Shown here piece after piece: positions 46,655-55,411 of a DNA stretch of 64,000 bases; within the stretch, counting starts at the first letter, position 1, and the number at the start of each line of letters is the position of its first letter. The stretch is taken from positions 2,294,001 to 2,358,000 of the forward strand of contig NZ_CP061008.1 in assembly GCF_014490035.1 (NCBI RefSeq). The letters are read 5' to 3'. Source of the DNA: Achromobacter xylosoxidans (lineage in GTDB: Bacteria; Pseudomonadota; Gammaproteobacteria; Burkholderiales; Burkholderiaceae_B). The notes below the pieces were generated by a model. That model worked only from the letters and a program-made list of their open reading frames with translations. It did not search any database and was not told where the DNA came from. A program made the position numbers and the translations under genes.

Positions 46655-47623
46655 ATGATGAAGAGACTATTGGCCGGCGTCGCGCTGGCTTGCATCGGCG
46701 TCACGGGTCCGGCCATGGCCCAGGACAGCTATCCCAACCGCCCAATACGCATCGTGGTGCCGTTCTCGCCAGGCGGCGCGACCGACATCATGAGCCGCCT
46801 GCTGGCGGAAAAGCTCAGCGGCAAGCTGGGCCAGCCGGTAATCGTGGAAAACAAGCCGGGCGGCGGCACCATGATCGCGTCCGACTACGTCTCGCGCGCC
46901 GAGCCCGACGGCTATACCTTGCTGATGGCGGCGTCGTCGCTGGGCATCGCGCCCAGCATCTACGCCAAGGTGAACTACGACCCGATCAAGGACTTCGCGC
47001 CCATCAGCCAGGTGGCCTCGGTGGTGCACGTGCTGGAAGTCCATCCCTCGGTGCCGGCCAAGAACGTGGGCGAGCTGATCGCCTACCTGAAGGCGAATCC
47101 GGGCAAGGTCAGCTACGGCTCGGTCGGAACGGGCAGTTCGACCCATCTGGAGGCCGAACTCTTCAACAGCATGGCGGGCGTGCAGATGACGCATATCCCG
47201 TACAAGGGCAGCGCTCCGGCGCTCAACGATCTGGTGGCGGGCCGCCTGCAGGTCATGTTCGACGCCTGGGCCTCGTCCGGGCCCTTTGTGAAGGACGGCA
47301 AGCTGCGCGTGCTGGCCGTGACCACCGCCCAGCCCTCGGCCTCGGTGCCGGACCTGCCGACCGTCGCGGCTTCGGGCCTGCCGGGCTATTCGGCCATGCC
47401 CTGGCTGGGCCTGGTGGCGCCGGCGCGCACGCCGCAGCCGGTGGTGGACAAGATCTACAGCAACCTGGCGCAGATCCTGCAACAGCCCGACGTCAAGGCG
47501 CAGTTCACGGGCCTGGGGCTGGACATCATCGGCAGCGACCCCAAGACCTTCGCCGCTTTCATCCGCCAGGACGTGACCACCTGGGCCAAGGTCGCGCGCG
47601 ATTCGAACATCCGCCTGGAGTAA
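46655..47623 (+). CDS. Bug/TctC-type periplasmic solute receptor
   Basis: This 322-residue receptor has a signal peptide ending near GPAMAQ, the family start YPNRPIRIVVPFSPGGATDI, VIVENKPGGGTMIASDYV near residue 65 and HIPYKGSAPALNDLVAGRLQ near 175. The ligand is likely a carboxylate metabolised by the flanking acyl-CoA ligase and dehydrogenases. A strong ribosome binding site (AGGAGG) precedes it. It is embedded in the operon, only four bases before the acyl-CoA dehydrogenase start, and has no tctA/tctB partners here. Confidence 0.93.
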   Translation: MMKRLLAGVALACIGVTGPAMAQDSYPNRPIRIVVPFSPGGATDIMSRLLAEKLSGKLGQPVIVENKPGGGTMIASDYVSRAEPDGYTLLMAASSLGIAPSIYAKVNYDPIKDFAPISQVASVVHVLEVHPSVPAKNVGELIAYLKANPGKVSYGSVGTGSSTHLEAELFNSMAGVQMTHIPYKGSAPALNDLVAGRLQVMFDAWASSGPFVKDGKLRVLAVTTAQPSASVPDLPTVAASGLPGYSAMPWLGLVAPARTPQPVVDKIYSNLAQILQQPDVKAQFTGLGLDIIGSDPKTFAAFIRQDVTTWAKVARDSNIRLE

Positions 47624-47627
47624 TGGC

Positions 47628-48815
47628 ATGACGCAGTTGGAAAACGCCGCGCGGGAAGACGAGGCGTTCCGCCTGGGCCTGCGCGGCTGGCTGGCAGCGG
47701 CCTACGCCGGTTTCGTCAAGGACTGGCCGGGCGGGGCCGAGCCGCGCAGCCTCGATTTCCGGCGGGCATGGGAAGACACCCTGTGCGCCAACGGCTGGTC
47801 CGGTTTGGGCTGGCCCAAGGAGCACGGGGGGCGCGCCCTGCCGCTGTCGCGGCAGGCGGTGTTCCACGAAGAGCACGCGCGCTGCGGCGCGCCGCTGGGC
47901 GTGAACCTGATCGGGCACGGCATCCTGGCGCCGACCCTGCTGCATTTCGGCACCGAGGCGCAGAAGCGCCGCTTTCTGCCCGGCATCCTGTCGAACCGCG
48001 AGGTCTGGTGCCAGGGTTATTCGGAACCGGGCGCAGGTTCCGACCTGGCGGCGGTGCGTACGCGGGCGGAGGCTGCGCCGGGCGGCTATCGCTTGAACGG
48101 CCACAAGATCTGGACCTCGTTCGCCGACCGTGCGCAGTGGTGCTTCGTGCTGGCGCGCACCGATGCGCAGGCGCCCAAGCACAAGGGACTGAGCTTCCTG
48201 CTGGTCGACATGCGCAGCGCGGGCGTGCGGGTCGAGCCCATCCGGCAGATCACGGGCGAGGCCGAATTCTGCGAGGTGTTCTTCGAGGATGTGTTCGTGC
48301 CTGAAGACTGCCTCTTGGGCGCGCCGAACCAGGGCTGGAAGATCGCCATGGCCGCGGCCAGCTTCGAGCGCGGCACCTACTTCATCCCGCGGCTGGTGCG
48401 CTTCGCGCAGGAACTGCGCCAGGTGCGCGAACTGGCGTTGCGCGCCGATGCCTACGGCCACGTGCCGGCGTCTTCGGCCGCGGTGCGCCATCAGTGGGCG
48501 CGGCTTGCGGCCGACAGCCACGTGCTGGCGCTGAAGTCGCAGCGCGCGCTGGCGGGCGCGATGCGCGGCGATCCGCCGGGGCCGGAGGGGTCGTCCACCA
48601 AGATCCATTGGAGCGAGGCGCATCAGCGGCTGCTGGAACTGTCGCTGCAACTGCTGGGCGAGGATGCCTGCCTGGCGGACGACGCGAGCGACGCGCATGC
48701 CGCCGAACTGACGCACGCCTACCTGTGGTCGCGCGCCGAAACCATATTGGCCGGCACCTCCGAAATCCAGCGCAATATCATTGCCGAGCAGATGCTCGGC
48801 CTGCCCAAGGCTTGA
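47628..48815 (+). CDS. Acyl-CoA dehydrogenase family protein, large subunit type
   Basis: This 395-residue flavoprotein has the acyl-CoA dehydrogenase fold: NGWSGLGWPKEHGGRALPLS near the N-terminus, QGYSEPGAGSDLAAVRT (FAD/substrate loop) near 125, GHKIWTSFADRAQWCFVLAR and the C-terminal AGTSEIQRNIIAEQMLG. In classic enzymes Glu precedes GTS (as in YEGTS); here it is Ala, as in enzymes that work as heteromers with a second subunit. The next gene encodes a shorter paralogue, which fits this idea. It starts four bases after the Bug gene. Confidence 0.9.
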   Translation: MTQLENAAREDEAFRLGLRGWLAAAYAGFVKDWPGGAEPRSLDFRRAWEDTLCANGWSGLGWPKEHGGRALPLSRQAVFHEEHARCGAPLGVNLIGHGILAPTLLHFGTEAQKRRFLPGILSNREVWCQGYSEPGAGSDLAAVRTRAEAAPGGYRLNGHKIWTSFADRAQWCFVLARTDAQAPKHKGLSFLLVDMRSAGVRVEPIRQITGEAEFCEVFFEDVFVPEDCLLGAPNQGWKIAMAAASFERGTYFIPRLVRFAQELRQVRELALRADAYGHVPASSAAVRHQWARLAADSHVLALKSQRALAGAMRGDPPGPEGSSTKIHWSEAHQRLLELSLQLLGEDACLADDASDAHAAELTHAYLWSRAETILAGTSEIQRNIIAEQMLGLPKA

Positions 48816-48820
48816 ACCTC

Positions 48821-49852
48821 ATGGATCTGCATCCGACCGAAGACCAGCGCATGCTGGATGACGCGGCCCGGCGTTTTCTGGCCGACCGCCATCCGCCAGC
48901 CGCGGCCCGCGCCGCGGCCGGCAAACCCTATGAAGCGCGTCTGGCGCAATGGCGCGAAATCGCCGCCCAGGGCTGGCCGGCGCTGTTGGCGCCGGCCGGG
49001 CAGGACGGGCTGGGGCTGGGCATGCGCGAAGCCTGGATCGTGGCCGAAGCCGCCGGGCGGCACCTGTTGAGCCTGCCGCTGGCGGCCAACATGGCGGTGC
49101 TGCCGACCCTGTGCGCGGCGGGGCCGGCCGCGCAATGGGCCTTCCCCGTGATGACGGGCGATACCTACTTTGCCGACGCCGCCGTCCGCCCCGATGGATC
49201 GGTCTTCATCGAAGGCGCGGGTGAGGGCGTGCGCGCCCTGGCCGTGCGGCGCTTGAACGCCACCGCCCTGCGCCTGGAGGCGCTGGCGCCCGCGTCCGGC
49301 GAGGCGCGGCTGGATCCCACCATGCCAGTGGCGCGCGTGGCCCGCCCGCAAGTGCTGGACAGCGTCGACCTGGAGGTCGAGGCGGGAACCTGGGAGCGGC
49401 TGCGCACCCGCCTGCGACTGTTGCGTTCGGCCGAACTGCTGGGCGCGGCCTCGGCCGCGCTGGACATGGCGGCGGCCCATGCGCGCGAACGCCGCCAATT
49501 CGACCGCGCCATCGGCGCCAACCAGGCGATCAAGCATCGGCTGGCGGAAGACTGGATGGCCCTGGACGACGCCAGGCTGGCGGGAGTGGCGGCGGTCGCG
49601 GCGCATGACGCGGGCGCCGCCTCGGCGGAACGTGACAGCCTGTTCGCGCCATTGCTTGCGGTGGAGGCGGGCAGGCGCGCGGCGCAGAACGCCATCCAGG
49701 TCCATGGCGCGTTGGGCGTCACCTGGGAGTGCGACGCGCACCTCTACCTGAAGCGGGTGCTGCGTCTGGCGGCCAGCCTGCAAGCCGAAACGTCCCGGGC
49801 GGAACTGCTGGAACGCATCTGGGAGAGCGGGGACGGCCGGCTGGCCGCCTGA
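48821..49852 (+). CDS. Acyl-CoA dehydrogenase family protein, small subunit type
   Basis: This 343-residue paralogue is shorter than a standard acyl-CoA dehydrogenase. It has MDLHPTEDQRMLDDAARRFL at the N-terminus, a reduced middle domain, and a C-terminal helical domain with RRQFDRAIGANQAIKHRLAE and IQVHGALGVTWECDAHLYLK, but lacks the usual GTSEIQR tail. Such proteins pair with a full-length partner to form alpha2beta2 dehydrogenases, as in bacterial steroid side-chain degradation. It starts five bases after the large subunit. It is the last gene of this operon. Confidence 0.85.
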   Translation: MDLHPTEDQRMLDDAARRFLADRHPPAAARAAAGKPYEARLAQWREIAAQGWPALLAPAGQDGLGLGMREAWIVAEAAGRHLLSLPLAANMAVLPTLCAAGPAAQWAFPVMTGDTYFADAAVRPDGSVFIEGAGEGVRALAVRRLNATALRLEALAPASGEARLDPTMPVARVARPQVLDSVDLEVEAGTWERLRTRLRLLRSAELLGAASAALDMAAAHARERRQFDRAIGANQAIKHRLAEDWMALDDARLAGVAAVAAHDAGAASAERDSLFAPLLAVEAGRRAAQNAIQVHGALGVTWECDAHLYLKRVLRLAASLQAETSRAELLERIWESGDGRLAA

Positions 49853-49885
49853 CGCAGAGGCGGCGTCCGACCTACAATCGCCGCC

Positions 49886-50656
49886 ATGCACAAATCGAAC
49901 TTTCCTTCCGAGCTGGACCAGCCGACCCTGTCCGAGGTGGACGGCGTCCGCTATCTGCACTTCAACACCGTCTGGGTCCAGGGCGCCATGCGCATCAAGA
50001 ACCCGTCGGAGCTGGTGCTTGAATACACCGCCCAGATGATGGCCTGGCTGCTGTTCCTGGAGCCGCCCAAGGACGAAGCCATCGGCATGCTCGGGCTGGG
50101 CGCCGGCTCGCTGGCGCGTTATTGCGTGAAGCACACGCGCAGCCCCTTGCTGGCGGTGGAATGGAATCCGCGCGTGACGGCGGCTTGCCATATGTTCTTC
50201 CGCCTGCCCGGCGCGAACCGCCTCGAAGTCGAACACGCCGACGCCGGCGCCTGGGTGGCCGATCCGCTCAACGCGGGGCGCTGCCCGGTGTTGATGGTGG
50301 ACTTGTACGACGCCATGGCCGAGGGGCCGGTGCGCGACAGCGTCAAGTTTTACCGCGACTGCCGCCGCGTGCTGGGCGAGGTCGGCGTGCTGGCCGTGAA
50401 CCTGTTCGGCCGCCACGAGAGCTTCGGCAAGAACATCGACAACCTGTCCAAGGCCTTCGACGACCGCATCGTGCTGCTGCCCGAGGTCGAGGCGGGCAAC
50501 CAGATCGTGCTGGCGTTCTCCGGCCCGCGCCTGGAAGTCACTCCCGCCGAGTTGCTGGCGCGGGCCGAGGTGGTCGAGGCCAAATACGGCTTGCCGGCGC
50601 GCCGCTGGGCCCGTTCGCTGACCCGCCACGCGGTCGACGGGGTGCTGCACTTCTGA
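49886..50656 (+). CDS. Spermidine-synthase-like methyltransferase-fold protein
   Basis: This 256-residue protein has the spermidine/spermine synthase-type Rossmann fold: AIGMLGLGAGSLARYCVKH near residue 72 (nucleotide loop), LLAVEWNPRVTAACHMFF, and VLMVDLYDAMAEGP near 135 in the active-site region, where the usual Asp pair of aminopropyltransferases is only partly recognisable. It lacks the N-terminal beta-domain of true SpeE, so polyamine synthesis is uncertain. It is followed by a terminator. It may be transcribed with the dehydrogenase genes 33 bp upstream or on its own. Confidence 0.75.
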   Translation: MHKSNFPSELDQPTLSEVDGVRYLHFNTVWVQGAMRIKNPSELVLEYTAQMMAWLLFLEPPKDEAIGMLGLGAGSLARYCVKHTRSPLLAVEWNPRVTAACHMFFRLPGANRLEVEHADAGAWVADPLNAGRCPVLMVDLYDAMAEGPVRDSVKFYRDCRRVLGEVGVLAVNLFGRHESFGKNIDNLSKAFDDRIVLLPEVEAGNQIVLAFSGPRLEVTPAELLARAEVVEAKYGLPARRWARSLTRHAVDGVLHF

Positions 50657-50690
50657 CGTCCCTCTCAATTTCTCCGGGGACAGATCGCAG

Positions 50691-50717
50691 GGCCTCCGCA
50701 CGGCGGGGGCCTTTTTT
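50691..50717 (+). terminator. Terminator after spermidine-synthase-like gene
   Basis: GGCCTCCGC pairs with GCGGGGGCC (one G-U pair) around ACG and is followed by TTTTTT, a standard intrinsic terminator. Confidence 0.88.
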
Positions 50718-50783
50718 CTCTTAGGGTAGCCACCGACGCGCAAGGGGTTTCCTTTTTCCCGCATCCGGCTCTATCATGGCCTT

Positions 50784-50799
50784 ATTCATAATTATGAAT
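50784..50799. promoter_or_regulatory. 16-bp perfect palindrome before malonate operon, probable GntR operator
   Basis: ATTCATAATTATGAAT is fully self-complementary and AT-only apart from one C and one G. It lies 27 bp before the start of the GntR regulator gene, overlapping the likely promoter. A regulator of this family would bind as a dimer here and control itself and the malonate genes. Confidence 0.72.
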
Positions 50800-50825
50800 T
50801 ACGGTGCAGTCCTGACCGCTGAACC

Positions 50826-51578
50826 ATGACCCTACCCATCGTCCGGCAAGCCCTCTACCTGGAAGTCGCGGACCGCCTGCGCGGCATGATCCACGCGCGT
50901 TCCCTGCGCAACGGCGAATGGATCGACGAATTGCGCCTGGCGGGCGAGCTGGGCATCTCCCGCACCCCCTTGCGCGAGGCGCTCAAGGTGCTGGCCACCG
51001 AAGGGCTGGTGCGGTTGGAGCCGCGCCGCGGCTGTTTCGTCAATGAGCTCTCGGCGCAAGACCTGGAAGACATCTTTCCGCTGATGGCCATGCTGGAAGG
51101 GCGCTGCGCCTTCGAGGCCGCGCGCAAGGCCAGCGATGCCCAACTCGCCGAGCTGGAACCCCTGCACGCGGCGCTGGCGGGCCATGCCCAGGCCGGCCGC
51201 ATCGACGCCTATTACAAGACCAACTACCTGATCCACGAAGCAGTGCAGGCTCTGGCCGGCAACCAATGGCTGTCGGACATGGTGGGCAATCTGCGCAAGG
51301 TGCTGAGCCTGTCGCGCCACCGCAGCCTGTCGCAACCCGGCCGCATCCAACAGTCCTGCGCCGAGCACCTGGCCATATTTGACGCGCTCAAGGCGCACGA
51401 CAGCGAGGCCGCGCAGGCGCTCGCGCACAACCACCTGATGCGGCAGCTGGAAGCGCTGCGCGCATTGAGCCATGCGGATGCCGCCGATGCGGCGCCGTCC
51501 GATCCCATCGTCATCGAGGAGCCCGCCCATGTCCGCACCCGCCAATCTCGCGCCCGCGCGCGGCGCACGCACGCCTGA
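50826..51578 (+). CDS. GntR/FCD regulator of the malonate operon
   Basis: This 250-residue protein has a GntR winged helix (VADRLRGMIHARSLRNGEWI and LGISRTPLREALKVLATEGL, about residues 13-65) and a C-terminal FCD domain with candidate metal-binding His residues (NYLIHEAVQALAGN, ALAHNHLMRQLE). It directly precedes malonyl-CoA decarboxylase and overlaps it by 50 bp, the arrangement known from MatR-controlled malonate operons. The tail after residue 225 is Ala/Arg-rich and probably disordered. Naming it MatR is inference from context. Confidence 0.88.
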   Translation: MTLPIVRQALYLEVADRLRGMIHARSLRNGEWIDELRLAGELGISRTPLREALKVLATEGLVRLEPRRGCFVNELSAQDLEDIFPLMAMLEGRCAFEAARKASDAQLAELEPLHAALAGHAQAGRIDAYYKTNYLIHEAVQALAGNQWLSDMVGNLRKVLSLSRHRSLSQPGRIQQSCAEHLAIFDALKAHDSEAAQALAHNHLMRQLEALRALSHADAADAAPSDPIVIEEPAHVRTRQSRARARRTHA

Positions 51579-52845
51579 GCCCGAGGCCGATACCGTCGAT
51601 GCGGCGGCCGTTGCTGAAAGCGCGGGCCTGATGTCCCGCCTGGGCAAGCTGTGGGAACGCGGCCGACTGCCCAGCGAATCCGAAATACGGCGGCTGTTCG
51701 AGGCTCGCCTGACCGACGTGGCCGCCAACAAGCTGGCCCGCCGCTGGTGCGAGCAGTACAGCGCCGCGGACGGCAAGGACCGCCGGCTGATGTTGACCGC
51801 GCTGGCGCAGGCGCGCGGCAGCTACGCTGGCGAAGGCGGCGAGGGCGTGCGCCTCTTCAAGCGTTTCAATGCGCAGCCCCAGGGCCTGCGCTTCCTGGTC
51901 GAGCTGCGCGCGGACATGCTGCGCTGGCGCAAGCAGGTGGCGGGCATCCAGATGCTGGACAAGGACCTGGAAGGCCTGCTGTCCGCCTGGTTCGACGTGG
52001 GCCTCTTGGAGCTGCGGCCGCTGACCTGGGATTCGCCGGCGTCGCTGCTGGAGAAGCTGATTCTCTACGAAGCCGTGCACGAGATCACCTCCTGGGACGA
52101 CTTGCGCCGCCGCGTTTCGCCGGACCGCCGCTGCTACGCCTATTTCCATCCGCAGATGCCGGGCGTGCCGCTCATCTTCGTGGAAGTGGCCTTCGCCAGC
52201 CAGATGGCCGACAACGTGCAGGTGCTGCTGGACAGCACCTTGCCGCCGCAGGATCTGGACAAGGCGCGCTGGGCCATCTTCTATTCCATCTCCAACACGC
52301 AGCCCGGCCTGAAGGGCATCAGCTTCGGCAACTTCCTGCTCAAGCGCGTGGTGGAGCAGCTGCTGCATGAACTGCCCAAGCTGAAGTCCTTCGCCACGCT
52401 GTCGCCCATCCCGGGCTTCGCCGACTGGCTGGCCAAGCTGGACGCCGAGGCGGTAGAGGCCATCGTGCGCGAGGACAAGGTGCGCGCCAAGTCGCGCAAG
52501 CGCGAGGGCGTGCCCGACGGCCGGCGCTGGGTTGCGCGCCTGGCCAAGGCGGCCCAGGGCAAGGCCGCGGACGTGGTCAAGCGCGCGGGTTTCCGCCTGA
52601 CGGCCAATTACCTGCAGTCCATGAAGAACGGCATGCCGGTGGATGCGGTGGCGCGCTTCCATCTGGGCAACGGCGCGCGCATCGAGCGGCTCAACTGGGC
52701 CGCCGATACCTCGCCCAAGGGGCTCAAGCAGTCCTGCGGCCTGATGGTGAACTACCTTTACGACCTTGACGAGCTGGACGACAACCTGGCCCTGCTGGGC
52801 GAGGGCAAGCCCCAGGTCAGCCGCGGCGTGGGACGCGTGGGATAA
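51529..52845 (+). CDS. matA: Malonyl-CoA decarboxylase
   Basis: This enzyme converts malonyl-CoA to acetyl-CoA and CO2. The 438-residue protein matches the MLYCD/MatA family along its length. The catalytic Ser region is AIFYSISNTQPGLKGISFGN near residue 247, and the catalytic His lies in VARFHLGNGARIERLNW near 382. The N-terminal helical domain spans about 30-180. The ATG at 51529 lies inside the end of the regulator gene, with GAGGA eight bases upstream; this start gives the family N-terminus. It is followed by a crotonase-type gene and the malonyl-CoA synthetase. Confidence 0.95.
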   Translation: MSAPANLAPARGARTPEPEADTVDAAAVAESAGLMSRLGKLWERGRLPSESEIRRLFEARLTDVAANKLARRWCEQYSAADGKDRRLMLTALAQARGSYAGEGGEGVRLFKRFNAQPQGLRFLVELRADMLRWRKQVAGIQMLDKDLEGLLSAWFDVGLLELRPLTWDSPASLLEKLILYEAVHEITSWDDLRRRVSPDRRCYAYFHPQMPGVPLIFVEVAFASQMADNVQVLLDSTLPPQDLDKARWAIFYSISNTQPGLKGISFGNFLLKRVVEQLLHELPKLKSFATLSPIPGFADWLAKLDAEAVEAIVREDKVRAKSRKREGVPDGRRWVARLAKAAQGKAADVVKRAGFRLTANYLQSMKNGMPVDAVARFHLGNGARIERLNWAADTSPKGLKQSCGLMVNYLYDLDELDDNLALLGEGKPQVSRGVGRVG

Positions 52846-52888
52846 ACGCCGCGCGCGGCGCAACAACATAAGAATGAGGGCAGGAGAC

Positions 52889-53680
52889 ATGACGGACAAC
52901 GTGGCCGGCCGCGTGCTGCTGGAACGCGAGGGCGATCTGGCCCGGGTGACGCTATCGCACCCGGGGCGCCTGAATGCGATCACCGTGGGCATGTGGCATG
53001 AACTGCGGGACGTGTTCGGCCGCATCGCGCAGGACGACGCGGTGCGCTGCGTGATCGTGCGCGGCGAGGGCGGCAATTTCGCCGCCGGCGCCGACATCCG
53101 CGAATTCCCCGCGCAGCGCGGCGACATGGCCGGCGTGCAGCGCTACCACCGCGAGGTACTGGCGCCTGCCTTGCAGGCGGTGGCCTTGTGTCCGCAGCCC
53201 GTGGTGGCGCAGATCGAAGGCGTGTGCGTGGGCGGCGGCCTGGAAATAGCCAGCCAGTGCGATCTGCGGATCGCTGGAGAATCCGCGCGTTTCGGCGTGC
53301 CGATCAACCGCCTGGGATTTCCCATGGCGCCTGACGAAATGAGCGGCCTGCTGGCCTTGGTCGGACGCGCCGCCACCCTGGCGATACTGCTCGAAGGCCG
53401 CGTGTTCGGCGCCGCCGAGGCTCGCGAACTGGGCTTGTTGACGCGCATCGTTGCCGACGATCAGGTGGCCGACGCGGCGAAACGCAGCGCCGAGCGCATC
53501 GCGGCGGGCGCGCCGCTGGCGGCCCGCATCAACAAGCGCCTGTCGCGCAGGCTCGCCGCGGGCGGCGCCTTGACCGAAGACGAATACCAGGATTATTTCT
53601 CGTACGCCGACAGCCGGGACCACAAGGAGGGCGTGCGCGCTTTCCTGGCCGGCGTGGACCCTTCCTTTTCCGGAGACTAG
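52889..53680 (+). CDS. Crotonase-fold protein in the malonate operon
   Basis: This 263-residue enoyl-CoA hydratase/isomerase-family protein contains the oxyanion-hole segments NFAAGADIREF near residue 67 and EGVCVGGGLEIASQCDLRIA near 111. The first catalytic Glu is present (GGGLEIA), but the second is not: the segment FGVPINRLGFPMAPDEMSGL has Asn where Glu is usual. Such proteins may act as isomerases or decarboxylases instead of hydratases. AGGAGA supports the ATG at 52889. Its position between malonyl-CoA decarboxylase and malonyl-CoA synthetase suggests it acts on a malonyl- or substituted-malonyl-derived CoA ester. Confidence 0.85.
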   Translation: MTDNVAGRVLLEREGDLARVTLSHPGRLNAITVGMWHELRDVFGRIAQDDAVRCVIVRGEGGNFAAGADIREFPAQRGDMAGVQRYHREVLAPALQAVALCPQPVVAQIEGVCVGGGLEIASQCDLRIAGESARFGVPINRLGFPMAPDEMSGLLALVGRAATLAILLEGRVFGAAEARELGLLTRIVADDQVADAAKRSAERIAAGAPLAARINKRLSRRLAAGGALTEDEYQDYFSYADSRDHKEGVRAFLAGVDPSFSGD

Positions 53681-53685
53681 ACAAG

Positions 53686-55227
53686 GTGAGCAACGCTAAT
53701 CTATATGCTGTCCTGCAAGGCGGCTTTCCCAAAGACCGCAGCAAAGTCGCGCTGGAAACGCCCGACCTGCAATACACCTGGGACGACATCGATCGCGCCA
53801 CGGCGTGCCTGGCCAACCTGCTGACCTCGTTGCGGCTGCCGGCGGGTTCGCGCGTGGCGGTGCAGGTCGAAAAGTCGCCCGAAGCGCTGCTGCTGTACCT
53901 GGCCACCTTGCGCGCCGGCCTGGTCTACCTGCCGCTGAATACCGCCTACCGCGAATCGGAAATCGAGTACTTCCTGGGCAACGCGGAGCCGGCCGTGGTG
54001 GTTTGCGCCAGCAAGAACCTGGACTGGGTGCAGCGCGCGGCAGACAAGGCTGGCACCGCGCATGTGTACACGCTGGACGAGGACCGTAGCGGCACGCTGC
54101 TGGATGCCGCCGGCGGCCTGTCTCAGACCTTCAAGACCGTGGCGCGCAAGCCCGACGACCTGGCCGCCATCCTGTACACCTCCGGCACCACCGGGCGCAG
54201 CAAGGGCGCGATGCTGTCGCATGGCAACCTCGCCGCCAACGCCCGCGTGCTGCACGACTACTGGGGCTGGCGCTCGGACGACGTGCTGTTGCACATGCTG
54301 CCGATCTTCCACGTGCATGGCCTGTTCGTGGCCTCGCACGGCGCCTTGCTGGCTGGGGCCAGGATGATCTGGCTGCCCAAGCTCGATGTCGACCAGGCCC
54401 TGCGCTACCTGCCGCAGAGCACCGTAATGATGGGCGTGCCGACGTACTACGTGCGTCTGCTGGCCGACCCGCGCTTTGACCGCAGCGTCTGCGCCAACAT
54501 GCGTCTCTTCATCTCGGGCTCGGCGCCTTTGCTGGCCGAAACCTTCTCGGACTTCCAGAAGCGCAGCGGCCACGCCATCCTGGAACGCTACGGCATGAGC
54601 GAGACGGTCATGCTTACCTCCAACCCCTATGACGCCAAGCTGGGCGAACGCCTCGCGGGCACCGTGGGCCGCGCCCTGCCGCAAGTGCAGGTACGCGTGG
54701 TCGACGATGCCGGCATCGCGCTCGCGCCCGGCGAGATCGGCAACGTGCAGGTGCGCGGGCCGAACGTGTTCTCGGGCTACTGGCGCATGCCGGAAAAGAC
54801 CGCCGAGGAATTCACCGCCGACGGCTGGTTCAAGACCGGCGACGTGGGCCGCTGGGGCGGCGAGTCCGCCGGGCGCGACGTACCCGCCGACTACCTGTCC
54901 ATCGTGGGCCGCAGCAAGGACCTGATCATTTCCGGCGGCTTCAACGTGTACCCCAAGGAAATCGAAACGCTGATCGACGACATGCCCGGCGTGGCCGAAT
55001 CGGCGGTCATCGGCGTGCCGCATGCCGACTTCGGCGAGGCCGTGGTGGCGGTGGTGGTGCCCAAGGACGGCGCGGCGCTGGACGCGGATGCGATGCAGGC
55101 GGAACTGAAATCGCGCATCGCCAATTTCAAGGTGCCCAAGCGCGTGCACATCATCGGCGAACTGCCGCGCAACACGATGGGCAAGGTGCAGAAGAACGTG
55201 CTGCGCGAAACCTACAAGGCGCTCTGA
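53686..55227 (+). CDS. matB: Malonyl-CoA synthetase
   Basis: MatB activates malonate to malonyl-CoA using ATP. The 513-residue ANL enzyme has the P-loop ILYTSGTTGRSKGAML near residue 161, the MatB-like signature ERYGMSETVMLTSNPYDAKL near 299 with GERLAGTVGRALP, the hinge SIVGRSKDLIISGGFNVYPK and the catalytic Lys region RNTMGKVQKNVLRE. It uses a GTG start with GGAG a little further than usual upstream. The operon order regulator-matA-crotonase-matB supports malonate as substrate. Methylmalonate or other substituted malonates remain possible. Confidence 0.9.
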   Translation: MSNANLYAVLQGGFPKDRSKVALETPDLQYTWDDIDRATACLANLLTSLRLPAGSRVAVQVEKSPEALLLYLATLRAGLVYLPLNTAYRESEIEYFLGNAEPAVVVCASKNLDWVQRAADKAGTAHVYTLDEDRSGTLLDAAGGLSQTFKTVARKPDDLAAILYTSGTTGRSKGAMLSHGNLAANARVLHDYWGWRSDDVLLHMLPIFHVHGLFVASHGALLAGARMIWLPKLDVDQALRYLPQSTVMMGVPTYYVRLLADPRFDRSVCANMRLFISGSAPLLAETFSDFQKRSGHAILERYGMSETVMLTSNPYDAKLGERLAGTVGRALPQVQVRVVDDAGIALAPGEIGNVQVRGPNVFSGYWRMPEKTAEEFTADGWFKTGDVGRWGGESAGRDVPADYLSIVGRSKDLIISGGFNVYPKEIETLIDDMPGVAESAVIGVPHADFGEAVVAVVVPKDGAALDADAMQAELKSRIANFKVPKRVHIIGELPRNTMGKVQKNVLRETYKAL

Positions 55228-55239
55228 CATTCGCCAGGA

Positions 55240-55267
55240 CCGCTTCCCGTCGGGAAGCGGCCTTTCC
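55240..55267 (+). terminator. Hairpin after malonyl-CoA synthetase gene
   Basis: CCGCTTCCC pairs perfectly with GGGAAGCGG around GTC, 12 bp after the matB stop. The following CCTTTCC is a weak T-tract, so some transcription may read through into the Bug gene. Confidence 0.6.
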
Positions 55268-55411
55268 GGCCGGGCGCGCCGCGCCGGCCCCCATTCAGGA
55301 GACTATCCCCCCAAAAACATGCAGGTCCCAGCAGCCCATTCCCTACAAGAACTTCAAGAGACGAGACGCACATAACCGCGCCGTCCCCATGCTGCAGCAA
55401 GAGGAGACAAT

